A DNA stretch of 64,000 nt from an uncultured Clostridia bacterium (GTDB taxonomy: Bacteria; Bacillota; Clostridia; RUG12999): the NCBI GenBank assembly GCA_946555455.1, contig CAMNSU010000007.1, positions 1-64,000 of the forward strand. The letters run 5' to 3'. A program made the translations under genes and the position numbers. This document shows positions 49,435 to 59,240 of the stretch, piece by piece. Positions within the stretch are counted from its first letter, which is position 1, and each line of letters starts with the position of its first letter. Under the pieces are notes generated by a model, which had not been told where the DNA came from, did no database searches, and worked only from the letters and a program-made list of their open reading frames with translations.

Positions 49435-49468
49435 GTCTCATTTTTCTCATTTATCATGAAAACTTACA
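49435..49468 (-). repeat. Prophage left-end terminal sequence
   Basis: Read inwards on the minus strand it begins TGTAAGTTTTCATGAT and carries two overlapping ATGAGAAA/ATGAGAC sites. It matches the right end (18409 onward) at 21 of 30 positions when aligned from two bases before the TGTA. Confidence 0.82.
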
Positions 49469-50680
49469 CCTGTTACAATATCGATGTAACAATTGGGCGT
49501 TTGAAATATCCGTGGAACCACCTTTTGAAAAAGGAATGATATGGTCAATTTCACAGTCCTCATATTGCAAAATTTCATTGCCACAATAGCTGCATCGATA
49601 GCCCGGATAGAATAGCTGCTGCTTCATATTGTTTTCAAAAAAACGATTTTCAGGAGTCATGCCGTTCTTACCGGTGACATGAATCAGCAAATCCCATATT
49701 TTGCCGATTCTGGCAAAGACTTTGGGACGCGCGTTGGTACCTGCATATACATTTTCCTGATATTCTTTATCCGTCATTTTAATATTCGCTATTTCAGAAC
49801 GAATGATATCTGCTTTTGCAATTAATTCAACTTTTTCATAGAAAGAAAATGGTATCATAATAGAATCATAAACAGCGCCGTTAAATTTTTTTCTCTTCTT
49901 GGAACCACAGGAAAAGAATGCATCTTCCCCTAATATTTGTTTCACAATATCAATTGTCCCATTAAATAGTGCCTTTGCTTTATGGATATCTGATTCTTTG
50001 TCGTTCTGGTGAATTTCCATATATTGATTCATGGCGTTGACATAAGTGTTGTCTAGAATCATAGACTCACGGAGTACAAAAAAACGTAGAATTCTTTCTT
50101 CGTAGGAACTTCTTGTATTTTTGTCATGGAACAAAAGCGGCAGTAACTTATTATTTCGAGCGATATCTTTTAACATATCATTAAAACTGCCGCGGTATAT
50201 GCAATTACGCAGTTCTTGGGGACGCAGAGATATGGAACCTTGATTGAGACGGGAAAAAATTTCATATTTCAGTTCTTGTGAATCTTTATCAAGACAGATG
50301 GCTCTCAAAGAACTAAAATTTAGTTTTCGCTGAACGTCTTTCTCCAAAGCCTTAAAATATTTACCGTTTAATTGACTGAGCTCAGTTAAACCTGTCAGGC
50401 GATATTCATTTTTCAAATAACTGACAAATGATGTGATACGCTGCTGTCCGTCAATGACAGAATAAGTACCGTTTTCTTCTTCGGATAAATAAACAACAGG
50501 GATAGGGATTCCCAATAAAATAGACTCAATTAAACTGGAAGCACGCTTTGTATCATAAACATAATTACGCTGATAGTCAGGATTTGTTATGATATCATTC
50601 GCGTCACACATGTCTTTTAATTGGGATAAAGGCAAGTCTTTTGTCACTGTATGTACTTTTATGCCGGTATAGCCATCCAT
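49454..50680 (-). pseudogene. DUF262-HNH nuclease gene truncated by the prophage
   Basis: The protein has an N-terminal DUF262 (ParB-like) domain with the DGQQR motif (about residues 76-80, YSVIDGQQRITSFVSYL) and a C-terminal HNH nuclease (CSYCGNEILQYEDCEIDHIIPFSKGGSTDISNAQLLHRYCNR). This pairing is found in GmrSD-like and other defence nucleases. The last four codons (CKFS) and the stop come from the phage end; the native gene continued with 18 codons now at 18347-18408. The final HNH residues (NRHKNN) are lost, so activity is probably impaired. Residues 1-404 are intact. Confidence 0.9.
49469..49473. repeat. Target-site duplication CCTGT (right copy)
   Basis: Identical to 18404-18408. On the minus strand these bases are part of the AAC-AGG codons of the broken nuclease gene. 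Confidence 0.92.
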
Positions 50681-50948
50681 ATTCCATACACGCCTCCTTA
50701 AATTTTTGTATTATTATATCATAAAATATATAAAAATGCAAATATTTATCAAATTTTTGATGTTAAATATATAAAATATTCAAATTTATGGAGAGATAAT
50801 AAAAGAAAAATGGAATATAAGTCAAAGGAATTTGAACTAATAAAATTCGTTGCAACATAAGAGGATTTAAAATATTTTAGTGACAAGAATAATGCGCAAC
50901 AAAAATGGTAAAACTAAGAACAAATGCAAATAGATTGGAGCGGAGACT

Positions 50949-52655
50949 ATGAATGTCACATTGCAGCAAGTGCAGGACGATGTATATGACCTTGTACTGC
51001 GTTTTGATAAATTTGATACAGAGTTTGCGCGGGAGTTTCTGGCGGGGCGTAAAAAATATCCTGATATCGTCCGCATTCGGATGGTGAAATTTGTGGTGGC
51101 GGGCGCTCTTGCGCTCACCATTCCCTTTTCGCAGATTACGGCAAAAGGGCCGCGCTATGCCATGAGTTATCTCTATTTTGGGTCACTTGCCGACCAGATT
51201 GAATATATTTCACTGTCGCAGGACACCTTGGCAGTGGTGTCGCCCAGCTATTTTGATATTACACAAACCGGCGCGCTTCAAATCAACACGATTCATGCGG
51301 CATTTGTGCAAACTATGCATCAAAAAGGAATCAAAGTTGTACCGTTTCTCAGCAACCACTGGGACAGGCAAGCGGGGGTGGCGGCGCTGAACCGCGCGGA
51401 ACAATTGGCACAGCAGATTGCAGAAGCGGTGGAAACCTATGATTTGGACGGCGTGAATGTAGATATTGAAAATGTCACGCAGGAACAGCGCGCGCAGTAC
51501 ACCCGCTTGGTGCAGTTGCTGCGGGAGAAAATTCCGGCAAATAAAGAAGTGTCTGTTGCGGTAGCGGCGAATCCCAACGGCTGGCAAACAGGCTGGCAGG
51601 GGTCCTATGACTATCGAGCGCTGGGCGAGGCGGCAGACCATCTGTTTATCATGAGTTATGACGAGCATTATCAGGGTGGACCCAGCGGACCTGTTGCCAG
51701 TCTGGATTTTGTGGAACAGTCCATTCAATATGCTTTAAAATATGTGCCGGCGGACAAAATTGTGTTGGGGATTCCGTTTTTCGGCAGAATCTGGGCGGAA
51801 AACGGAAGCGTGACAGGGTATGGTGTATCCAACAACCGCGTGGAGGCGTGGATGAATCAATATGTCCATACCAAAACCTATGACCGCACTGCGCACAGTC
51901 CCAAGCTGGAACTAACGATACGTCCGCAGGACAAAAAGCCGGTGGTAGGTGGAAAAGAATTGGCGGCAGGAAACTATACCATTTGGTATGAGGACAGTGA
52001 TTCCATCAAAGAAAAATTAGCGCTGGTGGATAAATATCAGCTCAAAGGAGCAGGGAACTGGAGTGCAGGACAGGAGACGCGAGACGTTTGGGAATATTAT
52101 GATTTGTGGCTGAACGGAAAATATTTTTCGGATATTTACCGGCATTTTGCCAAAGATGATATCGTATATTCTGCCAAGATGGGAATCATGAAAGGCGTTA
52201 GCAATACGCTGTTTGAACCGGAGGGAACGCTTACACGCGCGCAGGCGGCGGCAGTGGCAGTGCGTATGCTGCCGCAGCTCAGCACACGTGCGGTGCGCAC
52301 GTTTTCTGATATTGACGGACACTGGGCGCAGGCAGAAATTGAGCAGGCAGTAGGGACAGGAATTTTGCAGGGATATCCGGACGGGACTTTTCGTCCCGAG
52401 GAGCATATGAGCCGAGAAGAAATGGCAGTTTTGCTGGCACGCATGATTCAGATAGACGCGGGCGGCAGTCAAAAACCGGTGTTTTCAGACGTGGCGCAAG
52501 ACCGCTGGTCATATGCAGAAATTACGGCGCTTGCCGGCGCAGGAATTTTGCAGGGATATGAAGGCAGCTTCCGACCGGAGCAAGGACTCACGCGCGGCGA
52601 AATGGCGGCGTTGGTACGACGGACATTAAAGCAGCAAACAGGAGAGGAATCATAG
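50949..52655 (+). CDS. GH18 glycosidase with three SLH domains
   Basis: The 568-residue protein has an internal hydrophobic export segment (about 45-62), a GH18 barrel with the catalytic DLDGVNVDIEN (DxxDxDxE) near residue 160 and FIMSYDEHYQGG and GIPFFGRIW strands, like the YaaH/SleL spore-cortex and cell-wall hydrolases, and three C-terminal SLH repeats (from about 385) that anchor it to secondary wall polymer. LysM domains usual in YaaH are missing; SLH replaces them. An amino extension of 44 residues precedes the export segment; a start at 51081 would remove it but has no ribosome site, whereas 50949 has GGAGCGGAG. Confidence 0.9.
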   Translation: MNVTLQQVQDDVYDLVLRFDKFDTEFAREFLAGRKKYPDIVRIRMVKFVVAGALALTIPFSQITAKGPRYAMSYLYFGSLADQIEYISLSQDTLAVVSPSYFDITQTGALQINTIHAAFVQTMHQKGIKVVPFLSNHWDRQAGVAALNRAEQLAQQIAEAVETYDLDGVNVDIENVTQEQRAQYTRLVQLLREKIPANKEVSVAVAANPNGWQTGWQGSYDYRALGEAADHLFIMSYDEHYQGGPSGPVASLDFVEQSIQYALKYVPADKIVLGIPFFGRIWAENGSVTGYGVSNNRVEAWMNQYVHTKTYDRTAHSPKLELTIRPQDKKPVVGGKELAAGNYTIWYEDSDSIKEKLALVDKYQLKGAGNWSAGQETRDVWEYYDLWLNGKYFSDIYRHFAKDDIVYSAKMGIMKGVSNTLFEPEGTLTRAQAAAVAVRMLPQLSTRAVRTFSDIDGHWAQAEIEQAVGTGILQGYPDGTFRPEEHMSREEMAVLLARMIQIDAGGSQKPVFSDVAQDRWSYAEITALAGAGILQGYEGSFRPEQGLTRGEMAALVRRTLKQQTGEES

Positions 52656-52922
52656 ATGTGCCTAGGTAAAAGGAGCGCGGTCATATGTGGCATTCAGCGT
52701 TCAAAGTTTTTTTGGTTCGCTAGCTAGGCATGAAATTCAACTTTTATTTGCCTACCGCACGGTTTCAACCATACGGATACTTTTTAGAATGGAGACAGCA
52801 AAAGGAGCAGTGTGGGACGGCAGCAGATTGCGTGTATATACACAGTGCACAGATATGTAAACAGTCTGTATGAGGGCGTAGGGCGGATATCACGAAGAAG
52901 GATATTTTTAAGAAAATAATAA
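52656..52922. other. Gene-free interval
   Basis: Between the SLH-hydrolase gene and the ribonuclease Y terminator I see no gene, promoter or clear repeat. Confidence 0.5.
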
Positions 52923-52946
52923 AGCCTCCGGCATTTGCCGGAGGCT
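52923..52946. terminator. Terminator of ribonuclease Y gene
   Basis: An 11-bp GC-rich stem (52923-52933 with 52936-52946) with AT-rich sequence on both sides; it follows the minus-strand stop codon at 52969. Confidence 0.85.
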
Positions 52947-52968
52947 ATTTATCTGTTTTGGATAAAAT

Positions 52969-54522
52969 TTATTTTGCATATTCAATCGCACGTACTTCGC
53001 GAATCACATGCACTTTAATTTGACCTGGATATTCCATTTCCTGCTCAATTTTCTTCACAATGTCTTTTGCCAGCAGAATGATGGTTTCATCGTTCACATC
53101 ATCAGGTTTCACCATGATACGCACTTCGCGTCCCGCCTGAATCGCAAACGATTTTTCAACGCCGTCAAAACTGGTCGCAATTTCTTCCAATTTTTGCAGA
53201 CGTTTGATATAGGTTTCCAGATTTTCACGTCTGGCACCCGGACGCGCTGCGGATATAGCGTCTGCTGTCTGCACAATGCAAGCAATCAGCGTCGTCGGTT
53301 CAACATCGCCGTGGTGCGCCATGATAGCATGAATGACGTCGTTGCCTTCGCGGTATTTACGCGCAATGTTCGCACCGATATCAACATGGGAACCTTCCTG
53401 TTCGTGGTCTACGGCTTTACCGATATCATGCAGCAGACCGGCACGTTTTGCCATAGCAATATCCACGCCAAGTTCTCCCGCCATCACGCCGGAAAGCTGT
53501 GCCACTTCAATGCTGTGCATAAGCACATTTTGTCCATAACTTGTCCGGTATTTGAGTTTCCCAAGCAGTTTAATAATTTCAGGATGCAGCCCATGAACGC
53601 CTGTTTCAAAGGAAGCGCGTTCACCCTCTTGCTTAATGGTGTTTTCCACTTCGCGGCGGGCTTTTTCCACGGTTTCTTCAATTCTGGCAGGATGGATACG
53701 TCCGTCCTGAATCAGTTTTTCCAGTGCAATTCTGGCAATTTCGCGGCGAATCGGGTCAAAACCGGACAGCACCACAGCTTCCGGTGTATCATCAATAATG
53801 AGGTCAATACCCGTCAGCGTTTCCAGCGTACGGATGTTACGACCTTCACGACCGATAATACGACCTTTCATTTCATCGCTTGGCAGCGATACTACCGATA
53901 CCGTTGTTTCTGCAACATGGTCGGCGGCACATTTTTGAATCGCCATACCAATAATCATGCGGGCGCGTTTTTCCGCTTCGTCTTTGGCTTCCGTTTCAAT
54001 CGCTTTCACCAATTTCGCAGCGTCATAGCGCGCTTCTGTTTCAATGTTGCGAATGAGATAGTCTTTTGCTTCTTCCACACTAAGTCCGGAAATTTTTTCT
54101 AATTGTTCCAACTGGCGTTTTTGGATTTGCGCCACATCTTCCTGCATTTGTTCCAGTTCTTTGTTTTTCTTTGTCAACACTTCGTCCTTTTTTTCAAGGG
54201 CGTCCATTTTTTTGTCCAGGCTTTCTTCTTTTTGCTGAAGGCGCCTTTCCTGTCTGGTCATTTCATTACGCCGGTCACGGATTTCCCGTTCCATTTCATG
54301 GCGGTTTTTCTGAATTTCTTCTTTCGCCTCAACCAATGCCACTTTTTTAGAAGAGGCTGCTTCTTTTTTTGCGTCATCTATAATTTTAGTAGCTTGTACT
54401 TCGGCGGAACCTGTGATTTTTTCCGAAATATTTTTCCGATAGACAATTCCTAGAAAAAATGCTGCGATTCCCACGACAACTACTGCAATAACAGCAACGA
54501 TCATAATAGGCAAAAAATCCAT
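52969..54522 (-). CDS. rny: Ribonuclease Y
   Basis: The 517-residue endoribonuclease starts mRNA decay in Firmicutes. It has an N-terminal membrane anchor ([28 protein letters not shown]), a long charged coiled coil (about 40-190), a KH domain ([26 protein letters not shown]) and an HD metal domain ([10 protein letters not shown]...[15 protein letters not shown]). Length and all domains are normal. The start at 54522 fits the membrane anchor; an upstream extension to 54573 does not. Promoter TTGACA (54811-54806), 17 bases, TAAAAT (54788-54783) stands about 260 bases upstream. Confidence 0.96.
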   Translation of the reverse strand: MDFLPIMIVAVIAVVVVGIAAFFLGIVYRKNISEKITGSAEVQATKIIDDAKKEAASSKKVALVEAKEEIQKNRHEMEREIRDRRNEMTRQERRLQQKEESLDKKMDALEKKDEVLTKKNKELEQMQEDVAQIQKRQLEQLEKISGLSVEEAKDYLIRNIETEARYDAAKLVKAIETEAKDEAEKRARMIIGMAIQKCAADHVAETTVSVVSLPSDEMKGRIIGREGRNIRTLETLTGIDLIIDDTPEAVVLSGFDPIRREIARIALEKLIQDGRIHPARIEETVEKARREVENTIKQEGERASFETGVHGLHPEIIKLLGKLKYRTSYGQNVLMHSIEVAQLSGVMAGELGVDIAMAKRAGLLHDIGKAVDHEQEGSHVDIGANIARKYREGNDVIHAIMAHHGDVEPTTLIACIVQTADAISAARPGARRENLETYIKRLQKLEEIATSFDGVEKSFAIQAGREVRIMVKPDDVNDETIILLAKDIVKKIEQEMEYPGQIKVHVIREVRAIEYAK

Positions 54523-54573
54523 TCTTGACCAACACCTCCCTTTCCTATTCATTCTGCGCAAAAGCGCAGTCAT

Positions 54574-54947
54574 CCCAAAATAAAAATATTCTTGTGCGCT
54601 GTGCCCGCCGCCCGCCTTACCGAACCATGCAGGATAGGGCTATGCGTCCGAAATTTGTTTCGGAAACAGGCGCAGCAGTATATAGGGTTTCAGCGAATTT
54701 CATAGATGATTGAAAATCCAACAAAACGTAATAATTTCCAGAGATTTCCAATGTTTTGAAAACGCAACTTATACACTATTTTATTTTATACGAAAGGGAG
54801 GTTGATGTCAAGAGAATTACATAAAAAAATATGATTTTCGCGCAGTAAAAAGCTGGTTAAATTTTAGACGAACGGAGATAAATTGTGATACGCCCCATAT
54901 TTACTAAATTTTTAGCCGTCAGTCTCTATGCGTTTGCAGGGGGGCGT
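54574..54947. other. Leader and promoter region of rny
   Basis: The interval holds the rny promoter (54783-54811, minus strand) and a leader of about 250 bases without a recognisable riboswitch. No gene is seen. Confidence 0.6.
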
Positions 54948-55751
54948 CTAGTCAAGCGGCAGCGCGCTTAAAATACTGTCTTTTATCTCTTCCACCTTGC
55001 CAAAATCCATATGCGGCACATAACAAGTTTCCAGTAAATCGTGTGTCGCCTTTGCTTTACGGATGGTTTGGACGCTGGTATCCAGAAGCTGCCGGAGCAA
55101 CGCGTTATTTTGTGTGACTGTCGCCGCGATATCCTCCGGCAGAGAGAGTTCCATCGGGAGAGAAACTGCGCCCTGCGGCAGTGGAAATTGGTTTACCGTG
55201 TCATGTGTGGCGAACAGCAAAGACAGCGCCGGAATATACAGATGGTCAATTTGCGTGTCGGGATTCAGCGGACTGTAAAACGCTTCCACATCATATCCTT
55301 TGGCGAGATATTCCTTGCACAGCGTTTGCAGAATTTCAGCGGTAACGAAGCCGTCCCCTTCCAGAACACAGGTTGTTGCGCCTGCAAACGAGGGAACCTG
55401 ACAGAGAATACCGGCAGGCGTGATGGCAGTTAAAAACAGTTTGCGCAGGAATCCTTCATTGTTTCCGGCAGGCGCTAATGGTTTAATATAGGTTTCCACA
55501 AGCTGATGCAGCGTTTTTTGTACGACTGGTTTGGCGTAAGGTGCGCTGCATACGGCAGTGTCTAGATATATCTGTGCCGCCGCCGCTAAATAACGGTAAG
55601 CGGAGGCAAAATAGCCGCTGATTTGACGGTTGTAGTGAATAATATCGTGTTTGTGCGGCACAATATCCTCTTTCCGCCAACAATCGCCCAGATGGATAAT
55701 GGTATCCACTGCGCCCGGTGTTTGGGGGTCAACTACATGGGGGAAGGTACC
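54948..55751 (-). pseudogene. C-terminal part of a split PRK06851-type P-loop ATPase gene
   Basis: The reading frame enters from the element edge as GGT-ACC-TTC-CCC-CAT-GTA-GTT-GAC and codes VDP...PGAVDTIIHLGDCWRKEDIV and then a helical body with a second nucleotide-binding-like stretch. The matching N-terminal half is at 58974-59240. Rejoined at GGTAC the protein has about 354 residues, the normal size for this family. Alone, this half lacks a start with a ribosome site (GTG at 55709 is possible). Confidence 0.85.
55747..55751. repeat. Attachment core GGTAC, left edge of the trpB element
   Basis: GTACC on the plus strand occurs here and at 58975-58979. Crossing over at this shared core restores the ATPase reading frame. 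Around it TTTGTAGA also occurs on both sides, with one base of difference in spacing. Confidence 0.75.
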
Positions 55752-56224
55752 CCTCTACAAACAGGAGGGATAAACTACAAAAAAATATTGATTCCCGCAA
55801 TGCCATGTGATATAATAGTCACAGAGTGACTATTATAGAATTAAAAGCGCCGCCGAATTGTTTCATCGCTTCGCTCGAAACCGGCGATGCGCAAAATTAT
55901 ATCAGTCCGCTTTGCGGACATGATATAATATTTTTCGAAGAAGGGATTCATTCCGGCGTTGCCGTCATTTCATCCCCTCTTCGGATTTCCCCTGCCGCCG
56001 TTCTCCGCTCACGCGTCGCACCTCGTACCTCGGCACTCCGAACGGCGAGAGGTATCCAAAGACGCGGCACGTGTCCGCGCTTTGGATGATTGGAGAATAT
56101 AGAAAGTGCCTACGTCTCTCCGTGCATAAAACACGCGGGCCGGCGGAGATGCACGAAATGATATCAATTGAAAACAATGAATATAACCCGCCGGAAGCGG
56201 CGGGAAACATAGGAGGAATTCCAA
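55752..56224 (+). other. Structured leader of trpB with operator-like palindrome
   Basis: TTGATT (55788-55793), 17 bases, TATAAT (55811-55816) form a promoter. TATAATAGTCAC-AGA-GTGACTATTATA (55811-55837) is a perfect 12-bp-arm palindrome over the -10. A second dyad with ATTATATCA and TCCGC arms lies at about 55893-55932. CCAAAG-CGCGG/CCGCG-CTTTGG (about 56056-56085) and CCCGCCG/CGGCGGG (about 56189-56207) form further hairpins before the trpB ribosome site. No T-box core sequence was found. Confidence 0.6.
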
Positions 56225-57442
56225 ATGGATTTTAGAAATTACACAAAAGAATATCCGTCAGAGGACGGACGGTTTGGCGCATATGGCGGCTGCTACCTGC
56301 CGGAGGAATTGGTGCCGGCATTTGAAGAAATTAACGAAGCCTATCAAACCATTTGCCGTTCTGCACAGTTCATCAATGAACTGCGCCGTATCCGCAGGGA
56401 GTTTCAGGGACGACCCACGCCGGTATACCACTGTGAACGGTTGAGCCGTAAACTGGGAACCTGTCAGATTTATTTGAAACGGGAGGATTTGAACCATACC
56501 GGAGCGCATAAATTGAATCACTGCATGGGAGAGGGACTGTTGGCGAAATTTATGGGCAAAAAACGCTTGATTGCGGAAACGGGCGCAGGACAGCACGGTG
56601 TTGCGCTGGCGACGGCGGCGGCGTTTTTTGGTTTGGAATGTGAGATTCATATGGGCGAAGTGGATATTGCCAAACAAGCGCCCAATGTGACGCGCATGAA
56701 AATATTGGGCGCAAAAGTTGTGCCTGTGACGCATGGACTGAAAACATTGAAAGAGGCGGTGGATTCAGCGTTTGAATCCTATGCGCGTAATTATAAAGAT
56801 TCCATTTACTGTATTGGTTCCGCATTGGGACCGCATCCGTTTCCGTTGATGGTGCGTGATTTCCAAATGGTGATTGGAGAGGAAGCACGCGAGCAGTTTT
56901 TGGATATGACAGGAATTTTGCCGGACGTCGTTTGCGCCTGCGTGGGTGGCGGAAGTAACTCCATTGGGATGTTTCTGCCGTTTTTAAACGATCCTGTGAA
57001 AATTGTCGGCGTGGAACCGCTGGGACGCGGCGCCAAAGACGGCGACCACGCGGCGAGTATGTCCTATGGAAAACGCGGTATCATGCACGGATTTGAAAGT
57101 TATATGCTGCAAGACAAAGAAGGGCAGCCCCTGCCGGTCTATTCCATTGCCAGCGGTCTGGACTATCCGTCGGTGGGGCCGGAACATGCATTTTTGCATG
57201 ATGCAGGGCGTGTAGAATATGAATCTGTGACGGATGAAGAAGCGGTTGACGCATTCTTTAAATTGTCGCGTTATGAAGGCATTATTCCGGCACTCGAAAG
57301 TTCTCATGCCATTGCCTATGCCATTAAAATGGCGAAACAAAGCAATGCAAAATCCATTTTGGTCAACTGTAGTGGACGCGGCGACAAAGATGTGGACTAT
57401 GTGGTTGAAAAATATGGATATGGCGAGGAATATCAGTTCTAA
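56225..57442 (+). CDS. trpB: Tryptophan synthase beta chain (orphan, element cargo)
   Basis: The 405-residue enzyme joins indole and L-serine to L-tryptophan with PLP. It carries the PLP lysine in [10 protein letters not shown] (about residue 94), the catalytic glutamate in AETGAGQHG (about 116) and the phosphate loop VGGGSNSIG. Size and motifs are of the TrpB1 type. It has a strong AGGAGG site. No trpA or other trp gene is near, and it is carried by a recombinase element, so it may salvage free indole, as stand-alone TrpB enzymes can. COMM-domain residues for binding TrpA look conserved in general form. Confidence 0.92.
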   Translation: MDFRNYTKEYPSEDGRFGAYGGCYLPEELVPAFEEINEAYQTICRSAQFINELRRIRREFQGRPTPVYHCERLSRKLGTCQIYLKREDLNHTGAHKLNHCMGEGLLAKFMGKKRLIAETGAGQHGVALATAAAFFGLECEIHMGEVDIAKQAPNVTRMKILGAKVVPVTHGLKTLKEAVDSAFESYARNYKDSIYCIGSALGPHPFPLMVRDFQMVIGEEAREQFLDMTGILPDVVCACVGGGSNSIGMFLPFLNDPVKIVGVEPLGRGAKDGDHAASMSYGKRGIMHGFESYMLQDKEGQPLPVYSIASGLDYPSVGPEHAFLHDAGRVEYESVTDEEAVDAFFKLSRYEGIIPALESSHAIAYAIKMAKQSNAKSILVNCSGRGDKDVDYVVEKYGYGEEYQF

Positions 57443-57553
57443 ATATAATGAAATGAATACTTTGGGGCTTTCTACAAAAGGAAAGTCCCTTTTCTTTTGG
57501 TGTCATATCCCTTTCTCATTGCCGCATAAAATGGTACAAAGGGGGCGGCAAAG

Positions 57554-57703
57554 ATGAAACGGGAATTTGTGGTGCACGAAATTTATATCAATCAACAAGC
57601 GGACAGAAAGAAGGCGGCGTTAGAACTTTGGCGCAGAGCGAATGCGGAGGTACAGCGCGGGGAGGGAAGCGAGCCATGCGATGCGCCATTTATTGCAGAC
57701 TGA
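57554..57703 (+). CDS. Small helical protein upstream of the recombinase
   Basis: The frame codes 49 residues (MKREFVVHEIYINQQADRKK then AALELWRRANAEVQRGEGSE), mainly one charged helix. It overlaps the recombinase start by 28 bases, so the two may be translationally coupled. Similar short proteins precede serine integrases in other Clostridia elements and may act as a recombination directionality or accessory factor, but I do not recognise the family. Confidence 0.55.
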   Translation: MKREFVVHEIYINQQADRKKAALELWRRANAEVQRGEGSEPCDAPFIAD

Positions 57704-58845
57704 GCAAGGAGGACGAGGAAAAACAACTGGAAAGCGAAAGTATTCAAAATCAAAAAGCCCTGCTGCTGCGTTATGCGGCGCAGAAAAATTGGGACGTTGC
57801 AGCAATTTATGTTGACAGCGATTATAGCGGCGCGGACAGAGACCGTCCGGCATTTTGCACCATGCTGCGGGAGGCACGGGCGCGCAGTTTTGACATTGTG
57901 CTATGCAAAACACAGTCCCGTTTTACGCGGGACATGGAATTGGTGGAAAAATATATCCACTATTTGTTTCCGCTGTGGGGGATTCGGTTTGTGACAGCAG
58001 TAGACCATGTGGATACGGCGCAGCGGGGCAATAAAAAAGCGCGGCAAATCAATGGGCTTATCAATGAATGGTATCTGGAAGATTTGTCGGAAAATATCCG
58101 CGCGGTGTTTGCGCACAAACGGCGTACAGGACAATATATTGGGGCGCTGGCGGCGTATGGCTACCGGAAAGACGTGTCAGACCGTCACCGGCTTTGCGTG
58201 GATCCGCCGGCTGCGGCGGTTGTGCAGGACATTTACCATTGGTATCTGGAAGGCATGGGAAAACAAAAAATCGCCGACAAACTGAACCGGCGTGAGATAC
58301 CAAGTCCGGCGGCATATCGGGAAGGGACGCAGAGAAGCGTTTGGACGAAAACCGCAGTGGGAAGAATTTTGAAAAATGAGATATATACCGGCGTGATGGT
58401 GCAGGGAAAGCGGCAGAAGGTGAGTTATAAATCCAAACAGATGCGGCAAGTACCGCCCGAAGAATGGGTGCGGGTAGAAGGGACGCATGAAGCAATTGTA
58501 TCGCAGCAGGATTTCCGGCGCGTGCAGGCACTGCTGCGTTGTAAAACAGCCGCACAGCAGCCGGCGCAACAGATTCTATTAGAAGGAAAACTATTTTGCG
58601 GCGTTTGTGGGGAAACGCTGAATCAAGTGCGGGCGAAATCGGGAACCTATCTGCGCTGTAAAAATTGCAGGGGCGTATCCGTCACATGGGAATGTTTGCG
58701 AAAATTGCTTTTGGAGAAAATGCACCCTTGGCTGCCGGCGGAAGAAAACGAAAAGTGGCTGCCGGTTTTGATAGAAAAAATAGAATTGGAGCCGATAGAC
58801 AGGGAAACAAAACAACAAGAAATGACAATTTATTGGAAAATATAA
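57676..58845 (+). CDS. Large serine recombinase
   Basis: The 389-residue protein has the resolvase catalytic domain (CAIYCRLSKEDEEKQLESESIQNQ, the nucleophilic serine probably in YCRLSKE; then YVDSDYSGADRDRPAFCTML and KTQSRFTRDM), a Recombinase domain (GYRKDVSD..., NRREIPSPAAYREG, WTKTAVGRILKNEIYTGVMVQGK) and a C-terminal zinc ribbon (FCGVCGETLNQV...LRCKNC). It is shorter than most phage integrases because the C-terminal coiled coil is small. GGGAGG precedes 57676. It probably inserted the element and may excise it. Confidence 0.93.
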   Translation: MRCAIYCRLSKEDEEKQLESESIQNQKALLLRYAAQKNWDVAAIYVDSDYSGADRDRPAFCTMLREARARSFDIVLCKTQSRFTRDMELVEKYIHYLFPLWGIRFVTAVDHVDTAQRGNKKARQINGLINEWYLEDLSENIRAVFAHKRRTGQYIGALAAYGYRKDVSDRHRLCVDPPAAAVVQDIYHWYLEGMGKQKIADKLNRREIPSPAAYREGTQRSVWTKTAVGRILKNEIYTGVMVQGKRQKVSYKSKQMRQVPPEEWVRVEGTHEAIVSQQDFRRVQALLRCKTAAQQPAQQILLEGKLFCGVCGETLNQVRAKSGTYLRCKNCRGVSVTWECLRKLLLEKMHPWLPAEENEKWLPVLIEKIELEPIDRETKQQEMTIYWKI

Positions 58846-58849
58846 GAAG

Positions 58850-58893
58850 ACGTCTTTTGCCAAACGGAGTGGTAAAGAGACGTCTTTTTTTGT
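58850..58893 (+). terminator. Terminator of the recombinase gene
   Basis: An imperfect 16-bp stem built on AAGACGTCT/AGACGTCTT with a 7-base loop and a final T-run. Confidence 0.8.
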
Positions 58894-58973
58894 ACACGGA
58901 ACAAAAGACTTCACCTCCTAGACTGAATGAAAAATTGCGAAAAAAAGAAAAGGGGTACGCCAGCCTGTGGTGA

Positions 58974-59240
58974 CGTACCATCTACAAAAGCAGTTTTGAG
59001 TTTGGGGATGATCAGTCCGTCCAAAGAATCAGGGTCGGAGGAACAATGAATCAGGTCGGTATCCAGTCCCCTTTTTTGCGCTTCTGCGGCAATGGATTTC
59101 ATTAACGAAGATTTTCCGGTGCCGGGCCCTCCCTTGATACAGTAAATAGTCGCGGCGTCCTCTTGACGCATGAGATAGTCATAATAGGAAAAAAATCCTT
59201 TCGCGGTGTTGCCGCCTAAAAAATACTCCCGCTGTTGCAT
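58974..59240 (-). pseudogene. N-terminal part of the split P-loop ATPase gene
   Basis: Residues 1-89 are intact: YFLGGNTAKGFFSYYDYLMRQEDAATIYCIKGGPGTGKSSLMKSIA has the Walker A motif (GGPGTGKSS, about 37-45), and LIHCSSDPDSLDGLIIPKLKTAFVDGT follows. This is the conserved start of PRK06851-type ATPases of unknown function. After FVDGT the frame runs 20 codons into the element and stops at 58911. AAGGAAGG stands before the ATG at 59240, so the fragment is still translated. Confidence 0.87.

Larger units (their letters stand above)
18409..49468 (-). mobile_element. Complete Mu-like transposable prophage, 31,060 bp
   Basis: Termini are 5'-TGTA at 18409 and the inverted TACA ending at 49468, flanked by CCTGT on both sides. 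The early end (repressor, MuA, MuB) is at the right and the lysis/tail end at the left, so the phage runs on the minus strand. Genes for immunity, transposition, Mor activation, packaging, head, contractile tail, baseplate, fibres and lysis are all open, so it may be functional. The order Mor, gp25-like, gp26-like, gp27 (DUF3486), TerL, portal, gp30/F follows Mu, while capsid-to-baseplate genes follow PBSX. Confidence 0.95.
55752..58979 (+). mobile_element. Serine-recombinase element carrying trpB, about 3.2 kb
   Basis: The element is bounded by the GTACC cores at 55747 and 58975 and splits a P-loop ATPase gene. It contains a structured leader, trpB, a 49-codon gene and a large serine recombinase, all on the plus strand. 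Its layout recalls skin-type elements that interrupt a gene and leave by site-specific recombination. Near the right edge GGTACG...CGTACC (58955-58979) forms an inverted repeat fitting a recombinase arm site. Confidence 0.82.

Noticed and set aside
55752-56224. T-box riboswitch ahead of trpB
   Set aside because: The conserved T-box core (AGGGTGGNACCGCG type) is not present; only hairpins and a palindrome are seen.
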